This document shows, one piece after another, positions 25,939-34,979 of a stretch of 64,000 bases of DNA. Within the stretch, counting starts at the first letter, position 1. Each line of letters starts with the position of its first letter. The position numbers and the translations under genes were made by a program. The notes beneath the pieces are model-generated. The model saw only the letters and a program-made list of their open reading frames with translations. It made no database searches and was not told the origin of the DNA. Origin of the DNA: Rhizobium sp. Leaf262 (lineage in GTDB: Bacteria; Pseudomonadota; Alphaproteobacteria; Rhizobiales; Rhizobiaceae); contig NZ_LMMM01000015.1 of the NCBI RefSeq assembly GCF_001422245.1, positions 13,389-77,388 on the forward strand. The letters run 5' to 3'.

Positions 25939-27144
25939 ATGACTACGAAATTACCGGTAACGGTGCTGTCCGGCTTTCTGGGAGCCGGCAAGACGACATT
26001 GCTCAACCACATTCTTGCCAATCGCGATGGTCTTCGCGTGGCGCTCATCGTCAACGACATGAGCGAGGTGAACATCGACGCGACACTGGTGCGTGATGGT
26101 GGGGCCAATCTGTCGAGAACGCAGGAACAGCTGGTGGAGATGACCAACGGCTGTATCTGCTGCACGCTTCGTGATGACCTGCTGCAGGAGGTACGAACTC
26201 TGGCAGAGCAGGGTCGCTTCGACTATCTCCTGATCGAATCCACCGGTATCGCAGAACCGCTTCCCGTTGCAGCCACTTTCGACTTCCGCGATGAGAATGG
26301 CCGTAGTCTCGCAGATGTCGCGAAACTCGATACGATGGTGACCGTCGTGGATGCGGCAAACCTGCTCAAGGACTATAGCTCCATCGACTTTCTTGCTGAT
26401 CGCGGTGAAACCGCAGGAGAGGACGATAACCGCACACTCGTCGATCTCCTGGTCGAGCAGATCGAGTTCGCCGATGTGGTCATTCTCAACAAGGTCAGCA
26501 CCGCCACCGCCCAACAATGCGATGCAGCCCGTAAAATCATCGTGGGTCTCAACCCCGACGCCAGGCTGATCGAGGCTGATTTCGGTCGCGTTGATCTGAG
26601 GGACGTGCTGGGCACGGGACGTTTCGATTTCGCAAAAGCGGAAACGCATCCACTGTGGTTCAAGGAACTGCACGGCTTTGCCGATCATGTTCCGGAAACG
26701 GAAGAGTACGGCATCCGGTCCTTCGTCTACCGGACGAAGAGGCCGTTCGACCCTTCCAGGTTCCAGTCTTTCATCAACCGCCCATGGCCCGGCGTCGTGC
26801 GGGCCAAAGGGTTCTTCTGGCTTGCCACCCGACCTGACCATGTCGGCGAAATCAGTCAGGCAGGTGCCTTGGTGCGGACACAGAAAATGGGGCTCTGGTG
26901 GACGTCGATACCCAGGGATCGTTGGCCCAAGGACCCCGGTTTCAAAAAGATGATGAAGCCATATCTGGACCCGGTCTGGGGCGACCGTCGTCAGGAGATC
27001 GTGTTCATCGGCGCCGACCCGATGGATGAGGCGACGATCCGGGCAGAGCTGGACGCATGCCTGATCGACAGTGCAAAGTTCCGACCGGAGCTGTGGCAGG
27101 ATCTTCCCGACCCCTTCCCGTCCTGGCAGAGGCAGGCCGCTTGA
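25939..27144 (+). CDS. yciC: COG0523 zinc-related GTPase (YciC/ZigA-like)
   Basis: A 401-residue G3E-family GTPase and metallochaperone. The P-loop is GFLGAGKTT (12-20), the metal-binding CxCC motif is GCICCTL with Cys72, Cys74 and Cys75, the switch region [11 protein letters not shown] follows, and a NKVS guanine-specificity motif lies near 173. The C-terminal CobW_C domain ([14 protein letters not shown] onwards) completes it. Such proteins deliver zinc to apo-enzymes under zinc limitation. A Zur-type palindrome upstream supports that over cobalamin synthesis. I start at the ATG 25939 with GGAG at good spacing; the frame stays open for 94 more codons upstream, but that part is unlike the family. 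Confidence 0.9.
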   Translation: MTTKLPVTVLSGFLGAGKTTLLNHILANRDGLRVALIVNDMSEVNIDATLVRDGGANLSRTQEQLVEMTNGCICCTLRDDLLQEVRTLAEQGRFDYLLIESTGIAEPLPVAATFDFRDENGRSLADVAKLDTMVTVVDAANLLKDYSSIDFLADRGETAGEDDNRTLVDLLVEQIEFADVVILNKVSTATAQQCDAARKIIVGLNPDARLIEADFGRVDLRDVLGTGRFDFAKAETHPLWFKELHGFADHVPETEEYGIRSFVYRTKRPFDPSRFQSFINRPWPGVVRAKGFFWLATRPDHVGEISQAGALVRTQKMGLWWTSIPRDRWPKDPGFKKMMKPYLDPVWGDRRQEIVFIGADPMDEATIRAELDACLIDSAKFRPELWQDLPDPFPSWQRQAA

Positions 27145-27239
27145 TTCTGGAGCAAAGGCGAACTGAAACTGGCGTCGACAATACCGGTGCCAAGCTTGTG
27201 GTTTGCCCAAGAAGACGCTGAGATCAACGCATCGACGGG

Positions 27240-28439
27240 CTATTGCGTGGCTCGCTCCTGAAACGGCCACCCGCTCCGCGTCACATGGTCTCTGGTCAAC
27301 TGCTGAAGGGTGCTGACACCGACCAGAGCCATGTCGGTCAGGATCTCGTTTCGCAAGAGGGTGTAGGCATGGGCGACCCCTGCCTCGCCCGCAATGCTGG
27401 CGGCATAATTGAACGGGCGGCCAAGCCAGACGAAAGCCGCGCCTAACGCCAGCGCCTTGATGATGTCGGTACCGCGCCGGAAGCCGCCATCGATCATGAC
27501 CGGCATGTCTCCGGCTGCCGCGACCGCAGCGGGCAGCACACGCATGGCCGAAGGAGAGCCATCCAATTGTCTGCCGCCATGATTGGACAGGATGATCGCA
27601 TCGACGCCCGCCCTGGCTGCCATGCCGACATCGTCTGGATGCAGCACGCCCTTGACGACCAGCTTTCCTTTCCAGCGTTCGCGCAGGCGATGCAGATCGT
27701 CCCATGACAGCCAGTCCCGACCGCCCGTCTCTCGCGAAACGTTGCGGGAGACGATCGGCACGCCGCGTGTCGCCTCGTTGTTTTCGAAGTGCGGAACGCC
27801 GTGATGCAAAAGCGTGCGAAAGGCGGTGTTGATGGTCCAGCCCGGATGAGAAATGCCCTGCCACAGCAGTGCGAGATCGGGGGCGAGCGGCGTCTTGAAA
27901 CCGGCGCGAATGTTGTTTTCCCGGTTTGGAAGAACACTGACATCGACGGTAATGACGAGCGTGGTGAAGCCCGCCGCTTCGATCCGCTGGATCAGCGCTT
28001 CGGTGCGCTCCCGCGTGGGCGGCACATAGGCCTGAAACCACGTGCCCGGCGCTTCGCGCGCCACGTCTTCGAGACGGATCAGCGAGGAACCCGACATGAT
28101 TGCCGGAATGCTGAGCGCTCGAGCCGCCCGAGCCTGCACGATATCGCCGCGATAGGCCGAAAGGGCGCTGAGACCCATGGGCGCAATACCGAAGGGGGCG
28201 GAAAACGTCTGTCCGAACAGCGATGTGATCGGTGCGCGCTGGCTGACATCACGCAGGACGCGCGGCATCAGGGCAATATCGCGGAATGACCTTCTATTGT
28301 CGTCAAGGCTCTGATTGTCTTCGCTGCCGCCCGCAACATAGGCAAAGACGGGCTTGGGCAAATGGCGTCGGGCTGCATGTTCGAAGTCATCCAGATTGAG
28401 GATGGAGCCAAGCGCCCGGCGCGGAAAGAACGTCGTCAT
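27240..28439 (-). CDS. FMN-dependent alpha-hydroxy acid oxidase/dehydrogenase
   Basis: A 399-residue TIM-barrel flavoenzyme of the LldD/glycolate oxidase/mandelate dehydrogenase family, oxidising an L-2-hydroxy acid to a 2-keto acid. Family landmarks: FAYVAGGSEDNQSL near residue 24, PFGIAPMGLSAL, the Lys of LVVKGVLHPDDV, and the catalytic SNHGGRQLDG (His-Gly-Gly-Arg) followed by MIDGGFRRGTDIIKALALGA. I start at 28439; a 29-residue in-frame extension to 28526 would reduce the gap to the FAH gene and cannot be excluded, as neither start has a strong ribosome binding site. It is the last gene of a minus-strand trio. Lactate, mandelate or glycolate-type substrates are possible. Confidence 0.88.
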   Translation of the reverse strand: MTTFFPRRALGSILNLDDFEHAARRHLPKPVFAYVAGGSEDNQSLDDNRRSFRDIALMPRVLRDVSQRAPITSLFGQTFSAPFGIAPMGLSALSAYRGDIVQARAARALSIPAIMSGSSLIRLEDVAREAPGTWFQAYVPPTRERTEALIQRIEAAGFTTLVITVDVSVLPNRENNIRAGFKTPLAPDLALLWQGISHPGWTINTAFRTLLHHGVPHFENNEATRGVPIVSRNVSRETGGRDWLSWDDLHRLRERWKGKLVVKGVLHPDDVGMAARAGVDAIILSNHGGRQLDGSPSAMRVLPAAVAAAGDMPVMIDGGFRRGTDIIKALALGAAFVWLGRPFNYAASIAGEAGVAHAYTLLRNEILTDMALVGVSTLQQLTRDHVTRSGWPFQERATQ

Positions 28440-28550
28440 GCATGAAATTCCAGACAAGGACCCGACATCGTCGCATCGACTGTCGGGATTGCGCACTCGC
28501 TCCACATGTGATGGCTGAACGGACATGGAAGGCGAGTGCGCATGGGACTG

Positions 28551-29426
28551 TTATACCTCGTCGACAATACCGTTCGTCAAGACGCCGATACCGCTGATTT
28601 CGACTTCGGCGGTGTCGCCCGGCTTCATGAAAATCGGCGGTTTGCGGGTAAAGCCGACGCCACCCATCGTACCGCTGGCGATCACGTCACCCGGCTTCAG
28701 CGGAAGCCATTCGGAGATGTAACTGATCAGCTTGTCAACCGGGAAGATCATATCGCTGGTGCTGGCCTTCTGAAGCACCGTGCCGTTCAGGCGGAATTCG
28801 ATATCCAGCGCCTGCGGGTCGGCAATCTCGTCTGCGGTGACCAGCCAGGGGCCGACGCCGCCGGTGCGATAAAAGTTCTTGCCCGGCGTCAGATTGCGGG
28901 AGTGAAACTGGTAGTCTCGAATGCTTCCCTCATTCATGGCGCTATAGCCGAACACATATTGCAGGGCGTCTTCCTGCTTGACGTAACGGGGCACGTTCTT
29001 GCCGATCACCACCAGCAGCTCGGCTTCATAATCAAGATCGCTCGACGCCTTGGGGCGCACGATATCGCCGCGGTGGCCCAACAGTGTGTCGGCCATGCGG
29101 GCAAACATCATCGGGTATTTCGGTGTTTCGCGACCGCCGGGAAGATGCGCATTGGCCTCGGCGACATGGTCGCCGTAGTTGAGCGCTACACACAAAATCT
29201 TCTCAGGATTGGGGATGACGGGCAAAAGCGTGACGCTGTCGAAATCCGCCTCACCGCTTGCCGACGCAAGCGCATCCTCGGCGATCTTGCGCCAGTCATC
29301 ATGTGCGATGAAGGCCTTCAGATCGGGAACGGACCCGTTCAGGCGCGCCTTCAAATCGATGATCTTGTTATCCCGGACAAGCCCGAAGCTGGCCTGCCCC
29401 TGCGTTTCATAGCTGACAAATTTCAT
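28551..29426 (-). CDS. Fumarylacetoacetate hydrolase family protein
   Basis: A 291-residue enzyme of the FAH superfamily, which hydrolyses or decarboxylates acylpyruvates and ring-fission products. The C-terminal catalytic domain shows KILCVALNYGDHVAEAN, the metal-site DYEAELLVVIGK with its acidic residues, MNEGSIRDYQ and SGTMGGVGFTRKPPIFMKPGD near the end. The ATG has GGAGGACC upstream; a longer frame to 29501 is unsupported. It lies between an AA_synth protein and the alpha-hydroxy acid oxidase on the same strand. Candidate reactions include acylpyruvate hydrolysis downstream of an extradiol cleavage, consistent with the dioxygenase at 34077. Confidence 0.9.
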   Translation of the reverse strand: MKFVSYETQGQASFGLVRDNKIIDLKARLNGSVPDLKAFIAHDDWRKIAEDALASASGEADFDSVTLLPVIPNPEKILCVALNYGDHVAEANAHLPGGRETPKYPMMFARMADTLLGHRGDIVRPKASSDLDYEAELLVVIGKNVPRYVKQEDALQYVFGYSAMNEGSIRDYQFHSRNLTPGKNFYRTGGVGPWLVTADEIADPQALDIEFRLNGTVLQKASTSDMIFPVDKLISYISEWLPLKPGDVIASGTMGGVGFTRKPPIFMKPGDTAEVEISGIGVLTNGIVDEV

Positions 29427-29463
29427 TGTATCGGTCCTCCAAAAGCTGTTCGTCTGTGAATGG

Positions 29464-30051
29464 TCAGAATTTCGGGCCTTCGCCGCGCTCGCCTTCCGCA
29501 AATGTCAGGCCGCCCAGGCGCGCATGAACTCTGCCGCCGTTGGACATGGCCAGGGCAAAGAGCACCTCGTTGGGACGGGGGCCGTCGGCGACGCTGATAT
29601 CGATTCCATCGAAATGGCTGCGAACCCACGGGCTGTGGACGCTGACAAGCGGGATATGCAGCCGATCTCCGGCGTTGCCGATGATCTGGCCAGCGGAGAC
29701 GAAGCCACGCACGCCCAGCAGTTTCTTGATGGCAGCGCCGCCCGGTGCATGCCAGGCCGCGCCGGTCTCGATATCGCCGTTGATGCCGACAATCGTGCCT
29801 TTGCCGAAGGATTCGATCGCGCTGCCTTCCAGTTCCAGCGCATCCAGCAGGCGCCGGGCCAGCGTCGCACCGAGCTCCTCGAGTGCTTTCATCCAGTCGG
29901 AAAGGTCTTCGACGTAACGGCCTGCATAGGGGTTGGCGACGATTGCCGCGGCGGCACCCTTGCGAAGCGGATGCTCAACCGGCTTTCCGCCATCGTGCCA
30001 GATATCTTCCACAAAGACCGCGATCTTTCTGCATGCAAGTTCAACCATCAT
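29464..30051 (-). CDS. AA_synth (DUF1185) family protein
   Basis: A 195-residue protein of the family named amino acid synthesis (PF06684), whose biochemical role is not established. Recognisable features are the start RKIAVFVEDIWHDGGKP, the central AAAAIVANPYAGRYVEDLS and the end DGPRPNEVLFALAMSNGGRVHARLGG (paraphrased, about residues 155-180). GGGAG precedes the ATG. It is the promoter-proximal gene of the minus-strand trio and is divergent from the CocE/NonD hydrolase. Members often occur in catabolic clusters next to FAH- and racemase-type enzymes, so an enzymatic part in the same pathway is likely. Confidence 0.8.
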   Translation of the reverse strand: MMVELACRKIAVFVEDIWHDGGKPVEHPLRKGAAAAIVANPYAGRYVEDLSDWMKALEELGATLARRLLDALELEGSAIESFGKGTIVGINGDIETGAAWHAPGGAAIKKLLGVRGFVSAGQIIGNAGDRLHIPLVSVHSPWVRSHFDGIDISVADGPRPNEVLFALAMSNGGRVHARLGGLTFAEGERGEGPKF

Positions 30052-30403
30052 TCGCTCCCTTCGCCAGCCAGACAGAGATGCCCGGCATATGCGTTTCTCA
30101 AATTTCGTTATAAACTAATTATTTCGAAAATTAAATTTATGCTAGACAAAATTTTTTATGACGGATATTTTTTAATCATGGCCGGTCCATTCTCGGCATC
30201 CGCCTGATGATTTAAAAATGAATCCGAGTCGTGCTGGGAGGCGCGGCGGTTGTTCCAAGTCACATTGTGCGTCACGCAAAGACGCTATCGGATCGCCCTT
30301 CCGGCGAAGCGATGATTTGCGGTCAGATTTTTACGGCAGGCATATGGAGTGACGCCGACAGTCATGAACGGCACGTCACCCAATGAGGAGGTTGAGTTAT
30401 CGA
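30052..30403. other. AT-rich divergent promoter region
   Basis: No gene in these 352 bases. The first 130 are markedly AT-rich compared with the surroundings and hold an ATTTCGAAAATTAAATTT element; the rest, with GTCACATTGTGCGTCAC, leads to the CocE/NonD gene. Both divergent promoters should lie here. Confidence 0.5.
30117..30138. promoter_or_regulatory. Candidate GntR-regulon site
   Basis: AATTATTTCGAAAATTAAAT resembles the ATTTCGNAAATT-type elements that recur before the GntR gene and the dioxygenase gene at 33883-34005. It sits 66 bases upstream of the AA_synth start. Confidence 0.35.
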
Positions 30404-32152
30404 ATGACACAGCAAGATATCGGCATTCAAAGAGTATTCCGAAAAGCGCGCCCGGCTGACCATCCGGATGCGCGCTACCCCGGCTTTCGCCCTCTTCAAA
30501 AGACATTCCGCGCCGGAACGCAGGTGCGCGAAGGGGCGCTTTCACTGACATGCGATATCGTGATGGATCAGGACGTCGCGGTCGAAATGCGGGACGGCAA
30601 GCATATCTATGTCGATATCTTCAGGCCGGTGGGCCATGATCAATCGCTGCCGGCGCTGGTAAACTGGGGGCCTTACGGCAAACAGGGCGGGGGTGCGATT
30701 ACCTTTGAAGACCTGCCGTTTCGCGGCGGCGTTCCGGTAAGCGCGCTTTCGGGGCTGGAAATGTTCGAAGGCGTCGATCCGGGCTACTGGTGCCAGCATG
30801 GCTACGCTGTCGTCAACGTCGATGCCCGCGGTGTAATGAGCAGTGAGGGCGACATTCATTGCTGGGGCCGCCAGGAAGGCCGGGACGGTCATGACCTCGT
30901 CGAATGGATCGCCCGCCAGCCATGGAGCAATGGCAAGGTTGGTCTGACGGGAACATCGTGGCTTGCCATCGTGCAATGGTTCATTGCCGCAGAAAAGCCA
31001 CCGCATCTGGCAGCCATCTCGCCTTGCGAAGGCTGGACCGACCTCTACCGGACAGACGTCGTACGCGGCGGCATCCCCGACACCGGGTTCAACGATCACA
31101 TGCTGTCCAAGTTCTCGGGCGGCGGTGGGGTCGAAGACATACCGGCGATGGTGCGTGCCAATCCACTGATGAACGAATACTGGCAAGACAAGATACCGGA
31201 CCTCGCCAGCATCGACGTGCCGACCTATGTCATCTCCAGCTGGACGAACCTCATCCATGCCGTCGGCACCTTCAACGGCTGGCGCGGCATCGCCTCGCAG
31301 AAGAAATGGATGCGGGTGCACAACAGCCATGAATGGAATGACTACTACACCGAGTTCGAGGATTTGCGCCGGTTCTTCGATCGCTTCCTGAAAGACGTCG
31401 ACAATGGATGGGATGCGGTGCCGAAGGTGCGGCTGGCCGTGCTGGACCCCGGCGGCAAAGACACGGTCGACAGACCGGAAGCCGACTTTCCGCTGGCCAA
31501 TACACAATACACACCGCTTTATCTCGATGCGACATCCGGATCGATGGCACTCGACAAACCGCAAAAGGCAGGCTCGGTCGATTATGATCCTGTCGACAAG
31601 GCCGGGCGTGCGGTCTTTACCCACCGGTTCGAGCGAGACACCGAAATCGTCGGCTACATCAAGCTGCGTCTGTGGGTGGAAGCGCTGGAAGCCGACGATC
31701 TCGATCTTTATGCAGAGGTTCGAAAACTCGATGCCGATGGAAAACATCTCGGCTGCTGGACCTTCCTGCCACCGGGGAAATCCCGCGATGAACCGCCGGA
31801 AAACCCTGAAAACCAATCCGGTATGGTGGTGTTTTCCGGCGCCAAGGGCATTCAGCGCGCCTCCTTGCGGGCGACCGATCCGAAACTGTCTGGCCCAGCC
31901 ATTCCGTACCATACCTTCGACCGCGTCGAAAAACTGACTCCGGGTGAGGTTGTTGCGGTCGATATCCAGATATGGCCGCTTGGCATGCGCTGGTCGGCTG
32001 GCCAGCAAATCCAGCTGGTGGTGGCTGGACATAAGGTCTCCGGCCTTGAGTTTCCGGGTCTTGCTGGCCCCGACACGATCAATCGCGGTCGCCATGTGAT
32101 CCATACCGGCCCCGATTATGATTCACATCTGCTTTTGCCCGTGACCGGATAA
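30404..32152 (+). CDS. CocE/NonD family alpha/beta hydrolase
   Basis: A 582-residue serine hydrolase of the X-Pro dipeptidyl-peptidase (S15)/cocaine-esterase type, which cleaves esters or acyl-peptide bonds. The nucleophile Ser lies in GLTGTSWLA (about residues 184-192), after VNVDARGVMSSEGDIH. The catalytic His is likely in VHNSHEW. A jelly-roll C-terminal domain follows (FERDTEIVGYIKLRLWVEA through the end). I choose the ATG 30404, served by GAGGAGG at 30385-30391; the ATG at 30383 overlaps that site. No signal peptide, so cytoplasmic. It opens a plus-strand pair with the NAD(P)-binding protein gene and is divergent from the AA_synth trio. Confidence 0.88.
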   Translation: MTQQDIGIQRVFRKARPADHPDARYPGFRPLQKTFRAGTQVREGALSLTCDIVMDQDVAVEMRDGKHIYVDIFRPVGHDQSLPALVNWGPYGKQGGGAITFEDLPFRGGVPVSALSGLEMFEGVDPGYWCQHGYAVVNVDARGVMSSEGDIHCWGRQEGRDGHDLVEWIARQPWSNGKVGLTGTSWLAIVQWFIAAEKPPHLAAISPCEGWTDLYRTDVVRGGIPDTGFNDHMLSKFSGGGGVEDIPAMVRANPLMNEYWQDKIPDLASIDVPTYVISSWTNLIHAVGTFNGWRGIASQKKWMRVHNSHEWNDYYTEFEDLRRFFDRFLKDVDNGWDAVPKVRLAVLDPGGKDTVDRPEADFPLANTQYTPLYLDATSGSMALDKPQKAGSVDYDPVDKAGRAVFTHRFERDTEIVGYIKLRLWVEALEADDLDLYAEVRKLDADGKHLGCWTFLPPGKSRDEPPENPENQSGMVVFSGAKGIQRASLRATDPKLSGPAIPYHTFDRVEKLTPGEVVAVDIQIWPLGMRWSAGQQIQLVVAGHKVSGLEFPGLAGPDTINRGRHVIHTGPDYDSHLLLPVTG

Positions 32153-32181
32153 GCCACGCCGAAGCTGCACTGACAATAAAG

Positions 32182-32201
32182 GCCTTGCCGGACGGCAAGG
32201 C
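32182..32201 (+). other. Stable hairpin upstream of TTG start
   Basis: GCCTTGCC-GGAC-GGCAAGGC forms an eight-pair stem between the CocE/NonD stop and the next ribosome binding site. There is no T-run, so it is more likely a processing or attenuating structure than a terminator. Confidence 0.45.
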
Positions 32202-32219
32202 ATGATGATGGAGGACATC

Positions 32220-33065
32220 TTGAAAATCGCAGTAATCGGAGCCACCGGAACGATTGGCGCCCATGTAACACGCCTGCTTCTCGAGCGTGGACACGCGGTA
32301 ACGGCCATTGCCCGCAATACCGAAAGCATTGCAGACCATCCGCTGCTGACGCGCAAGAAAGCGGACCTGTTTCGTTTTCCCGAATTGCAGGAGGCGATTG
32401 CCGGTCATGAGGCAATCGTGGTCGCCTTCGCGCCGAAAGATAACAGCTATCTTGGATATACGCAGTTGGTGGAAGCGGCCTGGCGGATCAAGCGGGCGTT
32501 CAAGGCAGTCATTCCCGATGCCTATTTCCTCAACATCGGAGGAGCCTCCAGCCTTTGGACCCCACGCGGGTTCCAGATGTTCGAAGACCCGCAATGGCCG
32601 CACTGGTTCTTCAATGCCGCCGAGCCGGCTCACTGGCACCGCCTTCATATCTTGAGCGGCGGCGTGCCCGCCTTCAAGGAAATGGGAGAACAGCGCGACC
32701 GGATTCTGGCTGATCCCTCCAAGGATCGCTACGCCAATTTCACGGGCGAGATCATCGAGACCTGGTATCGGGAAATAGACAAGATTTTCGGTAAAGGCAT
32801 GGGCGGTCGCGCCCAACTCGAACTGTTCGAAAGTGACCTCAGCCTGCGGTGGAGCTTCGTATCGCCACCATGGTTGCTCGGCCAGCCCGAGGTGACAGGG
32901 CGATATCGCACGACGATCGATTTGCTACCCGTCGAAGACGGACAGCCTGCAGGCATTTCCGTCGAGGATCTCGCATTGGCGATTACAGATGCCGCCGAAA
33001 AGCAGGACCGCGTCCACCAGCACTGGAGTGCTGCGCGCGTATTGCCGGAAGGCGTGACGGGTTGA
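32220..33065 (+). CDS. NAD(P)-binding Rossmann-fold protein (NmrA/epimerase type)
   Basis: A 281-residue short-chain-type Rossmann protein. The dinucleotide-binding motif is IAVIGATGTIGAHV at the extreme N-terminus, followed by VTAIARNTES, as in NAD(P)H-binding atypical SDRs. I choose the TTG at 32220 because GGAGG sits five bases upstream, whereas the ATG 18 bases earlier overlaps that site. No catalytic YxxxK is evident, so it may be a reductase of atypical type or a redox sensor. It follows the hydrolase gene and precedes a strong terminator. Confidence 0.78.
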   Translation: MKIAVIGATGTIGAHVTRLLLERGHAVTAIARNTESIADHPLLTRKKADLFRFPELQEAIAGHEAIVVAFAPKDNSYLGYTQLVEAAWRIKRAFKAVIPDAYFLNIGGASSLWTPRGFQMFEDPQWPHWFFNAAEPAHWHRLHILSGGVPAFKEMGEQRDRILADPSKDRYANFTGEIIETWYREIDKIFGKGMGGRAQLELFESDLSLRWSFVSPPWLLGQPEVTGRYRTTIDLLPVEDGQPAGISVEDLALAITDAAEKQDRVHQHWSAARVLPEGVTG

Positions 33066-33080
33066 TCTTCACCCCTTGAG

Positions 33081-33113
33081 AGAGGCCGGCCTGCGCAACG
33101 CGGGCCGGCCTCT
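33081..33113. terminator. Strong bidirectional terminator
   Basis: AGAGGCCGGCC (33081-33091) pairs perfectly with GGCCGGCCTCT (33103-33113) around tgcgcaacgcg, followed by TTTAT. It lies between the convergent NAD(P)-binding protein and GntR genes. Confidence 0.85.
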
Positions 33114-33118
33114 TTATG

Positions 33119-33811
33119 TCAGGCTGCTTTCACGCCGGCATCTGCAGAGAACAGATGCGACGCAGAGCTTAAAACGTTTTCTGTCGTTTCCCGAATGTGA
33201 CGCTCGATCAGATCGAGAGCTTCCGGCGAACGATCCAGCACCGCATCGCGGATGATCTTGTGTTCGGCTTCTTTCGGACGCCAGCTCGTGCGGAACTGCG
33301 CCGACATGCGCCGGTAGCGGTGCGCCCTGTCGAACAGTTTCTGCCGGATTTCCAGCAGCAGAGGCGAACGGCAGGCGCTGACCAGCGACGTGTGGAACTT
33401 GCTGTGCAGCATCGTCCACTCAGCATCGGCCTGATAATTGTCGCCCAGTCTCTCCTGAAGCCTTTCCATCCGGTGGAAGACCGCCAGAATACCGGCTTCC
33501 CAGCTGTCATCGCCATATTGCATGGACAGGCGCATCAACTCACGGTCCAGAAGCACGCGCGCATTCGTCAGATCCTCGAGATCCGCAATGGATACAGGTG
33601 CAACCGCAAAGCCTCTTTGCCCCTCAGACAGGACAAGCCCCTCTTCAGACAGCCTTGCCAGCGCTTCGCGAAGCGTCGAGAAGCTGACCTCATAACGATC
33701 CTTGAGGATTTCGAAGCGCAACTTTTCACCGGGGGTCAAACGACAGCTCAGGATGTCATCACGAATGCGAAGCAGGACGTCTCCTGCACGGGTTTCTCCC
33801 TTGGTTTTCAT
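33119..33811 (-). CDS. GntR-family regulator, FCD subfamily
   Basis: A 230-residue FadR-type regulator. The N-terminal winged helix (DILSCRLTPGEKLRFEILKDRYEVSFSTLREALARLSEEG, about residues 14-53) is followed by an all-helical FCD effector domain with metal-type histidines (LHSKFHTSLV; later IERHIRETTENVL). It is divergent from the dioxygenase-TRAP operon and lies within the 27240-38800 catabolic island, so it is the likely local repressor. Carboxylate ligands bound through a metal are usual in this subfamily. Confidence 0.88.
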   Translation of the reverse strand: MKTKGETRAGDVLLRIRDDILSCRLTPGEKLRFEILKDRYEVSFSTLREALARLSEEGLVLSEGQRGFAVAPVSIADLEDLTNARVLLDRELMRLSMQYGDDSWEAGILAVFHRMERLQERLGDNYQADAEWTMLHSKFHTSLVSACRSPLLLEIRQKLFDRAHRYRRMSAQFRTSWRPKEAEHKIIRDAVLDRSPEALDLIERHIRETTENVLSSASHLFSADAGVKAA

Positions 33812-33882
33812 GCTGGACCATTCCCTTCTCTGGCTAATATGGGCTCGGCGATTCCAAGCGAGACGTTACCCACAGATAATAA

Positions 33883-34005
33883 TCGAAAATTTCGCAAAAT
33901 TCAAGTTTTTTCGCATATTTCAACTTATGGAGGCAGAACGCATTGCAGCAAAATCAAAACTATAAAGATCAATAATTTCGCAATATAGAATTTTTTCGAA
34001 ATTTC
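33883..34005. promoter_or_regulatory. Cluster of TTTCG-type repeats between GntR and dioxygenase genes
   Basis: The AT-rich intergenic region carries at least four copies of a TTTCGNAAATT-like word: AAAATTTCGCAAAATT near 33887, TTTTTTCGCATATTTC near 33906, AATTTCGCAATATAG near 33974 and TTTTTTCGAAATTTC near 33991. Repeated palindromic AT-rich words next to a divergent GntR gene suggest its operators. Confidence 0.45.
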
Positions 34006-34076
34006 TTGATTTTCTCATTCGTGCGGATTATGCCTTTTCATAGACGTTTTTTATGCCAGTTCAGCGGAGGAGTTGC

Positions 34077-34979
34077 ATGGCCCAGATCGTTCACGCAACG
34101 GGACATTTGAAGATTAACGCGAAGGATGCGGAGGCATTGGTTCGCGATTCCACAGATATTTTGGGACTTCATGTGACCCGTCAAACCGGCAATCAAACAT
34201 GGTTGTCATCCAATGGCCGCGCAGCGGAACTCGTCGTCATCGACGCGGGAGAGAATTCCACGCACACGATCGGTCTAGAAGCACTTACCGCCGAGGACGT
34301 GCGAAGCGCAGCTTCCCGGATCGAAGAGGCAGGCTGCACCATCGTTGCCGATGGTCCCAGCCTCGACTGCATGGATGATGGCGTAACCTTCACCACACCG
34401 GAAGGTCTGCGCTTCGAAATCCACACGCCTATCCGTGACTCGATTTTCCAGCCACGCCAAGACACGCTCGGCGTCGGCCCGCGCCGACTGGATCACATGA
34501 ACATTCTGACGCCGAACCCTCTGGCGACATTCGCGCAGTTGAATTTGATCGGCGATCTGCGCCTGGCCGAAAAGATGGTCGACAATTCGCTGACCTGGCT
34601 TTATGGCGGCAATCGCCAGCATCACGTTATCGGTCTCGTCAAAGGCCAGGGTCCGGGGCTGCACCACTATTCCTTCGAATTCGTGGAATTCAACATGTAC
34701 TGCCGTCTGGGCGACCTTCTCGACCGGAAGGATCGTCAGGTCCTGTGGGGACCGGGACGCCACCGTCCGGGCGACAATACTTATGCCTACTATCTCGACA
34801 CGAGCGGCGCGATGGTGGAATGCTCTGGCCCGATGGCGTCGATTGCCGACGAGAAATATTTCAAGCCGCGCGTCATCACCAATCTCGAAAGACCCGGCAA
34901 TGTCAGAGAAATGAACGTCTGGGGTTCTCCCGCCCCCCTGGAATGGCGGCAGCATTTCCATCCCTTTGCGGCGCTCTGA
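34077..34979 (+). CDS. Extradiol-type dioxygenase, VOC/glyoxalase superfamily
   Basis: A 300-residue two-module VOC protein of the catechol 2,3-dioxygenase class. The probable Fe(II) triad is visible in the second module: His140 (RRLDHMNI), His196 or His197 (GLHHYSFEF) and Glu248 (GAMVECSGP). It should cleave an aromatic diol or a related enol. I start at 34077, with GGAGGAG upstream; eight residues of open frame precede it. It is the first gene after the GntR-linked promoter and leads into a TRAP transporter, an FMN reductase and the TRAP binding protein. With the FAH-family enzyme at 28551 it suggests an aromatic meta-cleavage type route. Confidence 0.85.
   Translation: MAQIVHATGHLKINAKDAEALVRDSTDILGLHVTRQTGNQTWLSSNGRAAELVVIDAGENSTHTIGLEALTAEDVRSAASRIEEAGCTIVADGPSLDCMDDGVTFTTPEGLRFEIHTPIRDSIFQPRQDTLGVGPRRLDHMNILTPNPLATFAQLNLIGDLRLAEKMVDNSLTWLYGGNRQHHVIGLVKGQGPGLHHYSFEFVEFNMYCRLGDLLDRKDRQVLWGPGRHRPGDNTYAYYLDTSGAMVECSGPMASIADEKYFKPRVITNLERPGNVREMNVWGSPAPLEWRQHFHPFAAL

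Noticed and set aside
25951..28041. 696-codon minus-strand frame across the COG0523 gene and the hydroxy acid oxidase gene
   Set aside because: Its first half runs through the oxidase gene out of frame and its second half is antisense to the GTPase. Both true frames carry full family motifs.
30542..32104. 520-codon frame antisense to the CocE/NonD hydrolase
   Set aside because: No recognisable protein; the plus strand has the hydrolase motifs and a strong ribosome binding site.
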